From Paenacidovorax monticola (lineage in GTDB: Bacteria; Pseudomonadota; Gammaproteobacteria; Burkholderiales; Burkholderiaceae_C), in NCBI RefSeq assembly GCF_014489595.1, contig NZ_CP060790.1:2604001-2668000 (forward strand): 64,000 bases of DNA. The letters are read 5' to 3'. Below, one piece after another: positions 36,009 to 44,191 of this stretch (position 1 is its first letter; the number at the start of each line of letters is the position of its first letter). Both the position numbers and the translations under genes were made by a program. The notes beneath the pieces are model-generated. The model worked only from the letters and a program-made list of their open reading frames with translations, was not told the DNA's origin and searched no databases.

Positions 36009-37826
36009 CTACAGCCCATTTACCCCATCACTCTGCTGCAGCGCCCACATGCGCGCGTAGCGCCCGCCCAGGGCCAGCAGGGCCGCATGCGTTCCGCGCT
36101 CGACGATACGGCCCGCGTCCATCACGAGGATCTCGTGCGCATCGACCACGGTGGACAGCCGGTGCGCGATCACGAGGGCCGTCTTGTTCTGCGCGGCGCT
36201 TTGCAGCTCGGCCTGGATGGCGCGTTCGTTGGCCGAGTCGAGGGCGCTGGTGGCCTCGTCGAAGATCAGGATGGGCGGGTTCTTGAGCAGCGTGCGCGCG
36301 ATGGCCACGCGCTGCTTCTCGCCGCCCGAGAGCTTCAGGCCGCGCTCGCCCACCGTGGTGGCGTAGCCCTTGGGCGTGGCGGCGATGAAGTCGTGGATGC
36401 GCGCCGCCTGGGCTGCTGCCACCACCTCCTCGTGCGACGCGCCGGGGCGGCCGTAGGCGATGTTGTATTCCACCGTGTCGTTGAAGAGCACCGTGTCCTG
36501 CGGCACGATGCCGATGGCGCGGCGCACGCTGGCCTGTGCCACGGTCCGGATGTCCTGCCCCGCGATGGCGATGCGCCCGGCCTGCACGTCATAGAAGCGG
36601 AACAGCAGCCGCGCCAGCGTGGACTTGCCCGAACCCGATGGCCCCACCACGGCCACGGTCTTGCCCGCCGGGATCTCGAAGCTCACGCCATGCAGGATGG
36701 TGCGCCCGGGCTCATAGGCGAAGTGCACGTCGTCGAAGCGCACCACCGGATGCTCCAGGCGGTCGAGCGGCTGCGCGCCTGGTGCGTCGGCCACCTCGCG
36801 CTCCTTGTCCATGAGCGTGAACATGCGGTCCAGGTCGGTGAGGCTCTGCTTGATCTCGCGGTAGATCACGCCCAGGAAGTTGAGCGGAATGTAGAGCTGG
36901 ATCATGAAGGCGTTGACCATCACCAGGTCGCCCAGCGTCATGCGTCCGTCCACCACGCCCTGCGTGGCGCGCCACAGCATCACCACCAGCGCCGCGGCGA
37001 TGATGAGCTGCTGCCCCGTGTTGAGCAGGGACAGCGTGGTCTGGCTCTTGAGGCGGGCACGGCGCAGGCGCTCCAGGCTCTCGTCATAGCGGCGCGCCTC
37101 GAAGGCCTCGTTGTTGAAGTACTTCACCGTCTCGTAGTTGAGCAGCGAATCCACCGCCTTGGTGTGCGCGGCCGAATCGAACTCGTTGGCCTGGCGGCGG
37201 TACTTGGTGCGCCACTCGGTCACCGAAACAGTGAAGGTGATGTAGACCGTAAGCGCGGCGATGGTGATCCAGGCGAACCACGCGTCGAAGCGCACGGCCA
37301 GGATGGTGAGCACGAGCGCCACCTCGATCAGCGTGGGCAGGATGCTGTAGAGCGAGTACGAGATCAGCGACTCGATGCCACGCACGCCGCGCTCGATGTC
37401 TCGCGTCATGCCGCCGGTCTGGCGCTCCAGGTGAAAGCGCAGCGAGAGCGCATGCAGGTGCTCGAACGTCGTCAGCGCGATGCTGCGCGCCGCGCCCTGC
37501 GTGGCCTTGGCGAACACGAGTTCGCGCAGTTCGGTGAACAGCGATGTGGACAGCCGCAGCCCCCCGTAGGCCAGCAGCAGCCCCACGGGCACCACGAGGA
37601 TGGCGGCGGGGTCGCCGGGCTTCAGCGACAGGGAATCGACCAGGTTCTTGAGCAGCACCGGCACGCCCACGTTGGCGAGCTTGGCGCCCACCATGAAGGC
37701 CAGCGCGGCCAGCACGCGCCACTTGTACTGCCAGAGATAGGGCACGAGGCGGCCCAGGGCGGCCCAGTCGGAGCCGGTGCGCTCGGATGCGGGGATGGGG
37801 GGTGAGGATTCGCCGCTGCGGCGCAT
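36009..37826 (-). CDS. ABC exporter, Atm1/HMT1-type half transporter
   Basis: 605 residues from the ATG at 37826 (a TTG at 37835 is possible). Six membrane helices lie in about residues 30-310, including ALAFMVGAKLANVGVPVLLK and FHLERQTGGMTRDIERGVRG, typical of Atm1-like exporters. The nucleotide-binding domain has Walker [10 protein letters not shown], signature LSGGEKQRV, Walker B ILIFDEATSALD and IAHRLST. NYETVKYFNNEAFE is the Atm1 hallmark. Homologues export glutathione-linked or heavy-metal thiol conjugates. It lies 46 bp beyond the start of the MazG-PIN gene on the same strand and so could be co-transcribed upstream of it. Confidence 0.9.
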   Translation of the reverse strand: MRRSGESSPPIPASERTGSDWAALGRLVPYLWQYKWRVLAALAFMVGAKLANVGVPVLLKNLVDSLSLKPGDPAAILVVPVGLLLAYGGLRLSTSLFTELRELVFAKATQGAARSIALTTFEHLHALSLRFHLERQTGGMTRDIERGVRGIESLISYSLYSILPTLIEVALVLTILAVRFDAWFAWITIAALTVYITFTVSVTEWRTKYRRQANEFDSAAHTKAVDSLLNYETVKYFNNEAFEARRYDESLERLRRARLKSQTTLSLLNTGQQLIIAAALVVMLWRATQGVVDGRMTLGDLVMVNAFMIQLYIPLNFLGVIYREIKQSLTDLDRMFTLMDKEREVADAPGAQPLDRLEHPVVRFDDVHFAYEPGRTILHGVSFEIPAGKTVAVVGPSGSGKSTLARLLFRFYDVQAGRIAIAGQDIRTVAQASVRRAIGIVPQDTVLFNDTVEYNIAYGRPGASHEEVVAAAQAARIHDFIAATPKGYATTVGERGLKLSGGEKQRVAIARTLLKNPPILIFDEATSALDSANERAIQAELQSAAQNKTALVIAHRLSTVVDAHEILVMDAGRIVERGTHAALLALGGRYARMWALQQSDGVNGL

Positions 37827-37867
37827 GAGAGACAATCCTGGTAGTTATTTTCCCCAAGATTGTGCCC

Positions 37868-38299
37868 ATGTCCGACCTTTTGAGCCGCCCCACCGCCGCA
37901 TTGCCCACCGACAAGGAGCTGGTGCTCAAGGTGATCCCCATGCCTGCGGACACCAACGGCAATGGCGACATCTTCGGCGGCTGGGTCATGGCCCAGGTGG
38001 ACCTGGCGGGTGCCGTGCTGCCCGCGCGGATCGTGCAGGGCCGCATGGCGACGGTGGCCGTGAAGGAATTCGTGTTCAAGCAGCCCGTGCGCGTGGGCGA
38101 CATCCTCTCGTTCTATTCGAGCGTGGTGCGCGTGGGCCGCACCTCGGTCACCGTGGACGTCGAGGTCTATGCCGAGCGCTTCGCCACCCAGGGCAGCTAC
38201 GTGAAGGTGACGGAGGCGCTGCTGACCTACGTGGCCATCGACGGCCAAGGCCACCCGCGCCCCATTCCTGCGCAGGCGCCTGCCGCGCCAGGCGGCTAG
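37868..38299 (+). CDS. acyl-CoA thioesterase, YciA-like hotdog protein
   Basis: 143 residues. VIPMPADTNGNGDIFGGWVM has the N..GDIFGGW motif of YciA-type thioesterases with the catalytic Asp. KEFVFKQPVRVGDILSFYSS and the Cys/Ser-lacking strand region follow. It hydrolyses acyl-CoA esters in the cytoplasm. The gene is divergent from the Atm1-type exporter (41 bp between starts) and its stop overlaps the convergent bactofilin gene by 4 bp. Confidence 0.88.
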   Translation: MSDLLSRPTAALPTDKELVLKVIPMPADTNGNGDIFGGWVMAQVDLAGAVLPARIVQGRMATVAVKEFVFKQPVRVGDILSFYSSVVRVGRTSVTVDVEVYAERFATQGSYVKVTEALLTYVAIDGQGHPRPIPAQAPAAPGG

Positions 38300-38844
38300 C
38301 CGGCCAGGGCTGCGGGCTCGGCGCGCGCGGGCGTGCGGGCCGCGTGGCTGGTGCCGGCGCTGCCACCGGTGGAGATCTCGCCGGTCAGCTGGCCGCCTTC
38401 CTCGATCACCACCTTGCCGTAGCGGATCTTGCCGCTGACCTTGCCGGTGCTGTAGATCACCAGCTTCTCGCGCACCGTGAGCGAGCCGTCGAACAGGCCG
38501 TGGATCTCGGCGATGTCGATCTCGGCCGTGCCGTGGAAGGCGCCTTCCTTGGCGATCTGGATCACGCGCGAGTCCATGGTGGCCTCGACGGTGCCCTCGA
38601 CCACGAGGGTGTCGCAATCGGTGATCTCCACGCCCTTGAGCTTGATGTTGGGCCCCACGGTGAGCTTGCTGCCGCCGTTGTCCGACTTGTTGGCCGCCGC
38701 CGCAGCGCTGGCGGACTGGGCGGACGCGGCCTGCTGCGTGCTGGCGGTCGTGGCGCTGGAAGTGCTGTGCAGGGGAGAAGTGGATTGGCGGGGCTGGAAC
38801 GACTCGGGTTCGCGTTTGCCAAAGAAGGGGTTTTGCACGGCCAT
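38296..38844 (-). CDS. bactofilin (polymer-forming cytoskeletal protein)
   Basis: 182 residues. The central beta-helical DUF583 domain spans about 65-160: LTVGPNIKLKGVEITDCDTL, VEGTVEATMDSRVIQIAKEG, FHGTAEIDIAEIHGLFDGSL and GKVSGKIRYGKVVIEEGGQL. These are repeating hydrophobic turns expected of a right-handed beta-helix that polymerises into filaments. The N-terminus is a Ser/Thr/Ala/Gln-rich disordered tail. Bactofilins organise cell shape or envelope processes. I start at MAVQNPFFGKRE, which has AAGGAG-type ribosome site upstream. It is convergent with and overlaps the YciA-like gene by 4 bp. Confidence 0.9.
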   Translation of the reverse strand: MAVQNPFFGKREPESFQPRQSTSPLHSTSSATTASTQQAASAQSASAAAAANKSDNGGSKLTVGPNIKLKGVEITDCDTLVVEGTVEATMDSRVIQIAKEGAFHGTAEIDIAEIHGLFDGSLTVREKLVIYSTGKVSGKIRYGKVVIEEGGQLTGEISTGGSAGTSHAARTPARAEPAALAG

Positions 38845-38991
38845 CGGATCTCCTTGTGAAAAGGGCATCCTAGAAGGCGCGGGCCGTGACAATTCCCCAC
38901 GCCACGCAAGATCGGTAACCAAACCCTTCGTGTGTTGCATGCGCTTGCAGGCTTTGCAGGGACATACAGCCCCGGCCCGGCCTTTCGGCCT

Positions 38992-39474
38992 TCAGGACAC
39001 GATGTACGCCGCCGCGCCGGCCGACATGAGCTGGCCGTCGGGCCCGAAGAACTCCATGCGCGTGCTGGCCACGCGCGAGCCCAAGCGCAGCACCTCGGCC
39101 CGCAGCTCGAAGTGGCTGCCGATGCCGGGGCGCAGGTAGTCGATGCGCAGGTCGATGGTGCCCAGCTTGGCGAACCGCAGCAGGCGCTGCGCGGGCGCCT
39201 CGTCCATGTGGCGCGCGCCGATGGCGGCCATCACGGCCAGGCCACCCATGGCGTCGAGCCCCGCGCTGATCACGCCGCCGTGCAGCCGGTTGTAGGCGTA
39301 ATGCCCCACCAGCTCGGGCCGCATGTCGATGCGCGCCACCACGCGCTCGGGCCGCAGGCTCACCACCTGCAGGCCCAGCACCTGGTTGAACACGATTTTC
39401 TCTTCGAAGATGGTCTTGAGGCCGGCGATGAATTCGGGCTCGAATTCGGCGGGCGCTGCCGTGGTCTTGCTCAT
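38992..39474 (-). CDS. PaaI-family hotdog thioesterase
   Basis: 160 residues. The hotdog motif VGHYAYNRLHGGVISAGLDA with MGGLAVMA carries the HGG...D pattern of PaaI-type thioesterases. YLRPGIGSHFELRAEVLRLG follows. The likely role is hydrolysis of an acyl- or aryl-CoA in the cytoplasm. Together with genes at 37868, 40617 and 43674 it makes four hotdog-fold thioesterase candidates within about 6.5 kb. About 305 bp separate it from the enoyl-CoA hydratase gene upstream, and that gap holds the tandem repeat. Confidence 0.85.
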   Translation of the reverse strand: MSKTTAAPAEFEPEFIAGLKTIFEEKIVFNQVLGLQVVSLRPERVVARIDMRPELVGHYAYNRLHGGVISAGLDAMGGLAVMAAIGARHMDEAPAQRLLRFAKLGTIDLRIDYLRPGIGSHFELRAEVLRLGSRVASTRMEFFGPDGQLMSAGAAAYIVS

Positions 39475-39604
39475 CGATGGTGACTGGCTGCCTGCGGGCG
39501 GCCAGCTTGCTCCTGTTTTAATAGCTTATGGCGCACACTGTATCGGTGCAGCGGGCGATTTTCCATCAAACCACGGCCCGTTGCGCTGCCGCGCAGGCCC
39601 TACG

Positions 39605-39812
39605 CTTCAGCTGTGGCTGAAGTCCGGGCGGCGCTTTTTGCGAAATCTCCGCAGCCCCGGTTCACGGCGCACCTGCTGCGCAGGTCCCGCACTTCAGCAC
39701 TTGCTGAAGTCCGGGCGGCGCTTTTTGTGAAATCTCCGCAGCCCCGTTTCACGGCGCACCTGCTGCGCAGGTCCCGGACTTCAGCACTTGCTGAAGTCCG
39801 GGCGGCGCTTTT
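39605..39812. repeat. 87-bp tandem repeat duplicating the 3' end of the enoyl-CoA hydratase gene
   Basis: Two full 87-bp units (39605-39691, 39692-39778) and a partial third (39779-39812) are nearly identical. On the minus strand each unit carries the hydratase tail codons (KRRPDFS plus two residues and a stop). Each also has two hairpins: CTTCAGC-ACTT-GCTGAAG and ACCTGC-TGC-GCAGGT. The rightmost (partial) copy is the genuine gene end. The remaining gap to 39474 shows only a TTTTAATAGCTTATGGCGC element fragment around 39517-39535. Confidence 0.9.
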
Positions 39813-40578
39813 CCATGAAGGCCGTGAAGGCTTCCTTGGCGGCGGGGCCGGCCATCAGGCGGCCGAAGCTCGCCCCTTCCTCACCCATGCGCTGCGCGAC
39901 CTGTGCGGCCTGCGACGCCTTCATGAGGCGCTTGGTCTCGATGAGCGCGGACAGCGGCTTGGCCGCCAGCTTCCTGGCCTGTGCCTGTGCCAGAGCGTTG
40001 CACTCGGCGGGCGGCACCACGCGGTTGACCAGGCCGACTTCGAGCGCGGCCTCGGCCATGAAGGGCTCGCCCAGCAGCAGCGCCTCGGCCGCGCGGTGGT
40101 AGCCCAGCATCTGCGGCAGCAGCAGGCTGGAGGCCGCCTCGGGGCACAGGCCCAGGTTCACGAAAGGCAGTGAGAAGGCCGCGTTGTCGCCCGCGTACAC
40201 CAGGTCGCAGTGCAGCAACAGCGTCGTGCCGATGCCCACGGCCGGGCCGCAGACGGCGGCGACCACGGGCTTGGGAAAGTCGGCAATGCCACGCAGGAAG
40301 CGCCACACGGGGCGCTGGCTCGCGTCCTGCGAGGGCGCGCCGCCCGCCGACTGCTGGAGGAAGTCGCCGATGTCATTGCCCGCGCTGAAGATGGCCATGT
40401 CCCCCTGGAACACCACGCAGCGCACGGCCACGTCGTCGCGGGCCTGTTCCAGCGCGTCTGCCATGGTGGCGTACATGGCCTCGGTGATGGAGTTCTTCTT
40501 GTCGGCGCGGTTGAAGGTAATGGTGCGGATGCCGGCCTCGGTATGGACCAGGATGTCGCTGCGGTTCGATTCGCTCAT
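39781..40578 (-). CDS. enoyl-CoA hydratase/isomerase family protein
   Basis: 265 residues. Crotonase fold: ITFNRADKKNSITEAMYATM, the oxyanion-hole segment FSAGNDIGDFLQ, and VVAAVCGPAVGIGTTLLLHC with DLVYAGDNAAFSLPFVNLGL and CPEAASSLLLP. The catalytic-glutamate pattern fits enoyl-CoA isomerase/hydratase (PaaG/EchA-like). It is the last gene of the acyl-CoA degradation operon, 38 bp after a thioesterase gene. Its 3' end (KRRPDFSKC) is tandemly duplicated downstream, so natural termination probably uses the repeat hairpins. Confidence 0.9.
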   Translation of the reverse strand: MSESNRSDILVHTEAGIRTITFNRADKKNSITEAMYATMADALEQARDDVAVRCVVFQGDMAIFSAGNDIGDFLQQSAGGAPSQDASQRPVWRFLRGIADFPKPVVAAVCGPAVGIGTTLLLHCDLVYAGDNAAFSLPFVNLGLCPEAASSLLLPQMLGYHRAAEALLLGEPFMAEAALEVGLVNRVVPPAECNALAQAQARKLAAKPLSALIETKRLMKASQAAQVAQRMGEEGASFGRLMAGPAAKEAFTAFMEKRRPDFSKC

Positions 40579-40616
40579 GGGGATGGGTCTCCTGTGGAGG
40601 GCGCGGTGGCGCCCGG

Positions 40617-41447
40617 TTATTCCTTGAAGTAAACGACTTGGTGGCTCGTGGCCAGCATGGTGCCGGCCTCGTTCCACAGCTGCGCGGTCTGGTCGAAGAA
40701 GCCGTTGCGGAACTCCTGCGCGCGAGCCTGGCCCAGCAGGTAGCCCGAGCCCGTCGTGGCCAGCAGATCGCTGCCCGCGTGGAAGTACACGGTGATCGAC
40801 ACGGTGCCCGCCGGCACCTGGCGCGCGCGGCGCAGCCACACGCGCGGAAAGAAGATGTCGGCCATGGCCGCGAGGGCGCAGAAATCCAGCGGCCGCTCGG
40901 GCGCATCGCGCAGCCAGAGCTGCGACAGGCTGGTATCGCCGCTGCCGTCCCATTGCTCGGGCAAGGCGCCCGATACGGGGCGCATCTCGTAGCGCTGCAG
41001 CCATTCGGAGCGGAACGCGGGCGTGATGCGCTTGCACTGCGCGGGCGCTGGCACGGAGGGCATGGGCATATCCCCCACGCCCCAGGTTTCGCGGCGCGCG
41101 GCCGTCACGGCCGTGGCCGTGGTGGTCACCACGGGCGCACCCTCGGCGTCGGGCTGCAGGATGGACAGCGTCCAGTGCTGCGTGGAGCGGTTGGTGCGCA
41201 CGGGCGTGGCCTGCAGCGTGAATGGCCCCTCGGCCAGCGCGCCGGCGTAGTTCACCGTGAGCGACAGCGGTTCGCCGAGCCGGTCGGGATGCTGCATGAC
41301 GGCCTGCAGCAGCGTGGCCGCCGTGATGCCGCCGAACGGGCCCACCATGTTCCAGTAGGCAGGGCTGGTGTGGCCGGTGTACAGCCCGGCCGCGGACGAC
41401 GCGAGCGCCAGCGCCGCGTCGAAGGGATGGAGATGGGAAGTGCTCAT
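40617..41447 (-). CDS. TesB-like acyl-CoA thioesterase (double hotdog)
   Basis: 276 residues. Two hotdog halves: the first with YTGHTSPAYWNMVGPFGGIT and ATLLQAVMQHPDRLGEPLSL, the second with LAAMADIFFPRVWLRRARQV and TVSITVYFHAGSDLLATTGS. This corresponds to the TesB/4HBT_3 arrangement. The protein should cleave medium- or long-chain acyl-CoA. It sits between an alpha/beta hydrolase and the hydratase in the same operon with gaps of 29 and 38 bp. The start at 41447 gives the usual N-terminus. Confidence 0.85.
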   Translation of the reverse strand: MSTSHLHPFDAALALASSAAGLYTGHTSPAYWNMVGPFGGITAATLLQAVMQHPDRLGEPLSLTVNYAGALAEGPFTLQATPVRTNRSTQHWTLSILQPDAEGAPVVTTTATAVTAARRETWGVGDMPMPSVPAPAQCKRITPAFRSEWLQRYEMRPVSGALPEQWDGSGDTSLSQLWLRDAPERPLDFCALAAMADIFFPRVWLRRARQVPAGTVSITVYFHAGSDLLATTGSGYLLGQARAQEFRNGFFDQTAQLWNEAGTMLATSHQVVYFKE

Positions 41448-41476
41448 GGCATCCGAGTGTGCCTGGAGTTCGCTGC

Positions 41477-42373
41477 CTATGCCGTCGTGCCGGAGACTTC
41501 CGCGCGGGCCGCAGGGTCCGGGGCGGCGGCCCAGCCCGAAAGCACCGCCGCGGCACGTTGCCACAGGCTGCTCTCGAACTGCTCGCGGAAGAAGCCGAAG
41601 TGCCCGATGCGGCGTGCCTGCACGTCCTGCGGCGCCACGCGCTCGACACTGCGGGGCGCGTTCGGATAAAGGTTCACAAGGTTGTGGGTGCCGCGCCAGG
41701 TCATGAGTTCGTCATCGCTCATCGACAGCGCCAGCACCGGGAAGCGCACGGCCGCGTAGCTGCGCGCGGCGGCCTCGCCCTCGGCGCCCACGCTGTACTG
41801 CGGATGCAGGCACCAGCGCCGCCACTGCAGGATCACGCCGGCCGGCAGGTCGCCCACCTTGCGCAGGCTGCGCCCCGGGAAGTAGCCGCACACCCGCGTG
41901 GCCAGCGGCACGAGCACATGCCAGAAGTAGAGCACCATGCGCTTGAGCTGGGGCGCGTTGTCACGCCAGTAGCCGCTGCCCGCCGCGATGGACAGCAGCC
42001 CGTCCACCCGCTGCGGCTCGCGCAGCAGCCCCGGCAGCTGCGCCCCCAGGCTGTGGCCCAGCAGGTACAGGGGCTGCGCGGGCAATGCCGCCTTGGCGTG
42101 CGCGATCACGGCCTCGTAGTCATGCGCCCAGTCGAACAGGTCGGCGCGCACCGCGCGCATGGGGCCTTGCAGCGAATCGCCGTGGCCCCGGTAGTCAAAG
42201 GTCGTCACGCGGTAGCCCTGGCCCGCGAGCCAGGCAGCGAAGCCCTCATAGAACGCCTGGCGCACGCCCATCGCGCCGCCGATCACCACGCTCGCGCGCG
42301 GCACGCCTTCGGGCGCGTACACACGCAGCGCCAGGGGTGCCGCGCCTTCTGCCTGCAAAGTGAGCTTTTCCAT
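41477..42373 (-). CDS. alpha/beta hydrolase
   Basis: 298 residues. The oxyanion region is SVVIGGAMGVRQAFYEGFAA, then FDYRGHGDS. The nucleophile elbow is LLGHSLGAQ, and the acid and His are near LALSMSDDELM and ARRIGHFGFF. The fold resembles serine aminopeptidase-like (Hydrolase_4) proteins. The substrate is unknown. The operon context (thiolase upstream, thioesterase downstream) suggests an ester or lipid-derived compound. No signal peptide, so cytoplasmic. Confidence 0.82.
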   Translation of the reverse strand: MEKLTLQAEGAAPLALRVYAPEGVPRASVVIGGAMGVRQAFYEGFAAWLAGQGYRVTTFDYRGHGDSLQGPMRAVRADLFDWAHDYEAVIAHAKAALPAQPLYLLGHSLGAQLPGLLREPQRVDGLLSIAAGSGYWRDNAPQLKRMVLYFWHVLVPLATRVCGYFPGRSLRKVGDLPAGVILQWRRWCLHPQYSVGAEGEAAARSYAAVRFPVLALSMSDDELMTWRGTHNLVNLYPNAPRSVERVAPQDVQARRIGHFGFFREQFESSLWQRAAAVLSGWAAAPDPAARAEVSGTTA

Positions 42374-42461
42374 GTCGGTCTCCTGGTTCGGTGCCGCTCT
42401 ACGTCGGCTCGCATGGATGCACAAAAAGGGGCGCCCCGCCGCATGGGGGCCGCCCCGCGCG

Positions 42462-43661
42462 TCAGACGCGCTCGAAGATGCCGGCCGCGCCCTGGCCCGT
42501 GCCTACGCACATCGTGACCATGCCGTACTTCAGGTTGTGGCGGCGCAGCGCGTGCACCACCGTGGCGGCGCGGATCGCGCCCGTGGCGCCCAGCGGGTGG
42601 CCCAGGGCGATGGCGCCGCCCATGGGGTTGACCTTGGCAGGGTCCAGGCCCAGGGTGTTGATCACCGCGAGGGACTGGGCCGCGAAGGCTTCGTTCAGCT
42701 CATACCAGCCGATGTCCTGGCTTTGCAGGCCCGCGTAGCGCAGCGCGGCGGGAATGGCCTCGATGGGGCCGATGCCCATGATCTCGGGCGGCACGCCGCG
42801 CGCGGCGTAGCTCACGAAGCGCGCCAGCGGCGTGAGGCCGAACTGCTTGACGGCCTTCTCGCTCGCCAGGATCAGCGCGCCCGCGCCGTCGCTGGTCTGC
42901 GAGCTGTTGCCCGCCGTCACGCTGCCGCGCGCGGCGAACACGGGGCGCAGCTTGGCCAGGCCTTCGAGCGTGGTGTCGGGGCGTGGGCCTTCGTCGAGGT
43001 TGACGGTGCGCTTCTTCTCCACGACCTCGCCGGTGGCGAGGTTGGGCGCGCGCTCCACGATCTCGAAAGGCGTGATCTCGTCGGTGAACTCTCCCGCCTT
43101 CTGCGCCTTGATGGCGCGCAGGTGCGATTCGAGCGCGAAGGCGTCCTGCGCCTCGCGGCTCACCTTCCACTGCTGCGCCACCTTCTCGGCCGTGAGGCCC
43201 ATGCCGTAGGCGATGCCCACGTTCTCGTCGCGCGCGAACACCTCGGGGTTGAACGAGGGCTTGTTGCCGCCCATGGGCACCAGGCTCATGGATTCGGCAC
43301 CGCCCGCGATCAGCACGTCGGCCTCGCCCACGCGGATGCGGTCGGCCGCCATCTGGATGGCGGTGACACCAGAGGCGCAGAAGCGGTTCACCGTCACGCC
43401 GCCCACGGGGTGGGTGAAGGCCAGGCCCATGGCGATGCGCGCCATGTTCATGCCCTGCTCGCCCTCGGGGAAGGAGCAGCCGATGATGGCGTCCTCGATC
43501 GCCTTGGGGTCGAGCGTGGGCACCTGCGCCATGGCGCTTTGGACGGCGGCGACCAGCAGGTCGTCCGGGCGGGTGTTCTTGAAGTAACCGCGGCCCGAGC
43601 GCCCGATGGGCGTGCGCGTGGCGGCAACGATGTAGGCGTCCTGGACTTGCTTGTCAGCCAT
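42462..43661 (-). CDS. fadA: acetyl-CoA C-acyltransferase (3-ketoacyl-CoA thiolase)
   Basis: 399 residues. The acyl-accepting Cys is C95 in VNRFCASGVTAIQMAA. The C-terminal His is in MGGAIALGHPLGATG, and the second Cys in MVTMCVGTGQGAAG. This layout is that of degradative thiolase I/FadA-type enzymes. It cleaves 3-ketoacyl-CoA to acetyl-CoA and a shortened acyl-CoA. It is 12 bp downstream of a hotdog gene and in the same operon as the bifunctional enzyme and acyl-CoA dehydrogenase, so it completes the beta-oxidation cycle. Confidence 0.93.
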   Translation of the reverse strand: MADKQVQDAYIVAATRTPIGRSGRGYFKNTRPDDLLVAAVQSAMAQVPTLDPKAIEDAIIGCSFPEGEQGMNMARIAMGLAFTHPVGGVTVNRFCASGVTAIQMAADRIRVGEADVLIAGGAESMSLVPMGGNKPSFNPEVFARDENVGIAYGMGLTAEKVAQQWKVSREAQDAFALESHLRAIKAQKAGEFTDEITPFEIVERAPNLATGEVVEKKRTVNLDEGPRPDTTLEGLAKLRPVFAARGSVTAGNSSQTSDGAGALILASEKAVKQFGLTPLARFVSYAARGVPPEIMGIGPIEAIPAALRYAGLQSQDIGWYELNEAFAAQSLAVINTLGLDPAKVNPMGGAIALGHPLGATGAIRAATVVHALRRHNLKYGMVTMCVGTGQGAAGIFERV

Positions 43662-43673
43662 GGTGAAACTCCT

Positions 43674-44183
43674 TCAATTCTTGGCGGGGCGTCTGGAAGG
43701 GATCCAGGCCCACGTAAATACGCATTCGACCGGCTCCGCGCCGGCTTCGTCGGTCACGGTGACCTGGACCTGCACCTCGCCCTTGTCGCTGGCCTGCATG
43801 GCGGCGCGCTGCTCGGCCGTCAGCGTGGCCACGGCCTGGAGGCCGCCGGTGGCGCGCTTCTTGAACGCCATGCTGAACTCCTTAGCCAGCGGCAGGCAGT
43901 CGTCGCGCACGTTCATGCCCACCACCATGCCGGTGGCCGTCTCGGCCAACAGATTCATGGCCGAGGCATGGACGCCGTGGATGTGGTTCTGCACGCGGCG
44001 TTCGTTGGCCAGGCGCACTTCCACCCGCTCGGGCGTCAGCGACACGAACTGCACGCCCGCCGTGCCGGTGAACGGCACGGCCCGGCGCAGGATGATGTTC
44101 TGCACGAAGCCGCGCAGAAAGGCGGGCGCCTCGTCCAGGCGCATCAGCGAGCGCTGCAGCTTGTTGGGGGCGTGTTCGCGCAT
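43674..44183 (-). CDS. DUF4442/hotdog-fold thioesterase-like protein
   Basis: 169 residues. The hotdog core is VEVRLANERRVQNHIHGVHA with SAMNLLAETATGMVVGMNV, where HGVHA replaces the HGG/HGA of classical PaaI proteins; this fits the DUF4442 branch. FSMAFKKRATGGLQAVATLT and DEAGAEPVECVFTWAWIP follow. It lies between fadB-like and fadA-like genes with 8 and 12 bp gaps, an integral operon member. A thioesterase or CoA-binding role is likely; direct evidence is absent. Confidence 0.78.
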   Translation of the reverse strand: MREHAPNKLQRSLMRLDEAPAFLRGFVQNIILRRAVPFTGTAGVQFVSLTPERVEVRLANERRVQNHIHGVHASAMNLLAETATGMVVGMNVRDDCLPLAKEFSMAFKKRATGGLQAVATLTAEQRAAMQASDKGEVQVQVTVTDEAGAEPVECVFTWAWIPSRRPAKN

Positions 44184-44191
44184 GGGGCCGA

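Noticed and set aside
39605..39812. Possible CRISPR-like array
   Set aside because: Units are directly abutting 87-bp copies with no variable spacers and no cas genes; they copy a gene end.
39613..40173. Plus-strand open frame with repeated peptide LAEVRAALF over the tandem repeat
   Set aside because: The repeat period is a multiple of three so any frame repeats; the rest is antisense to the hydratase and has no ribosome site.
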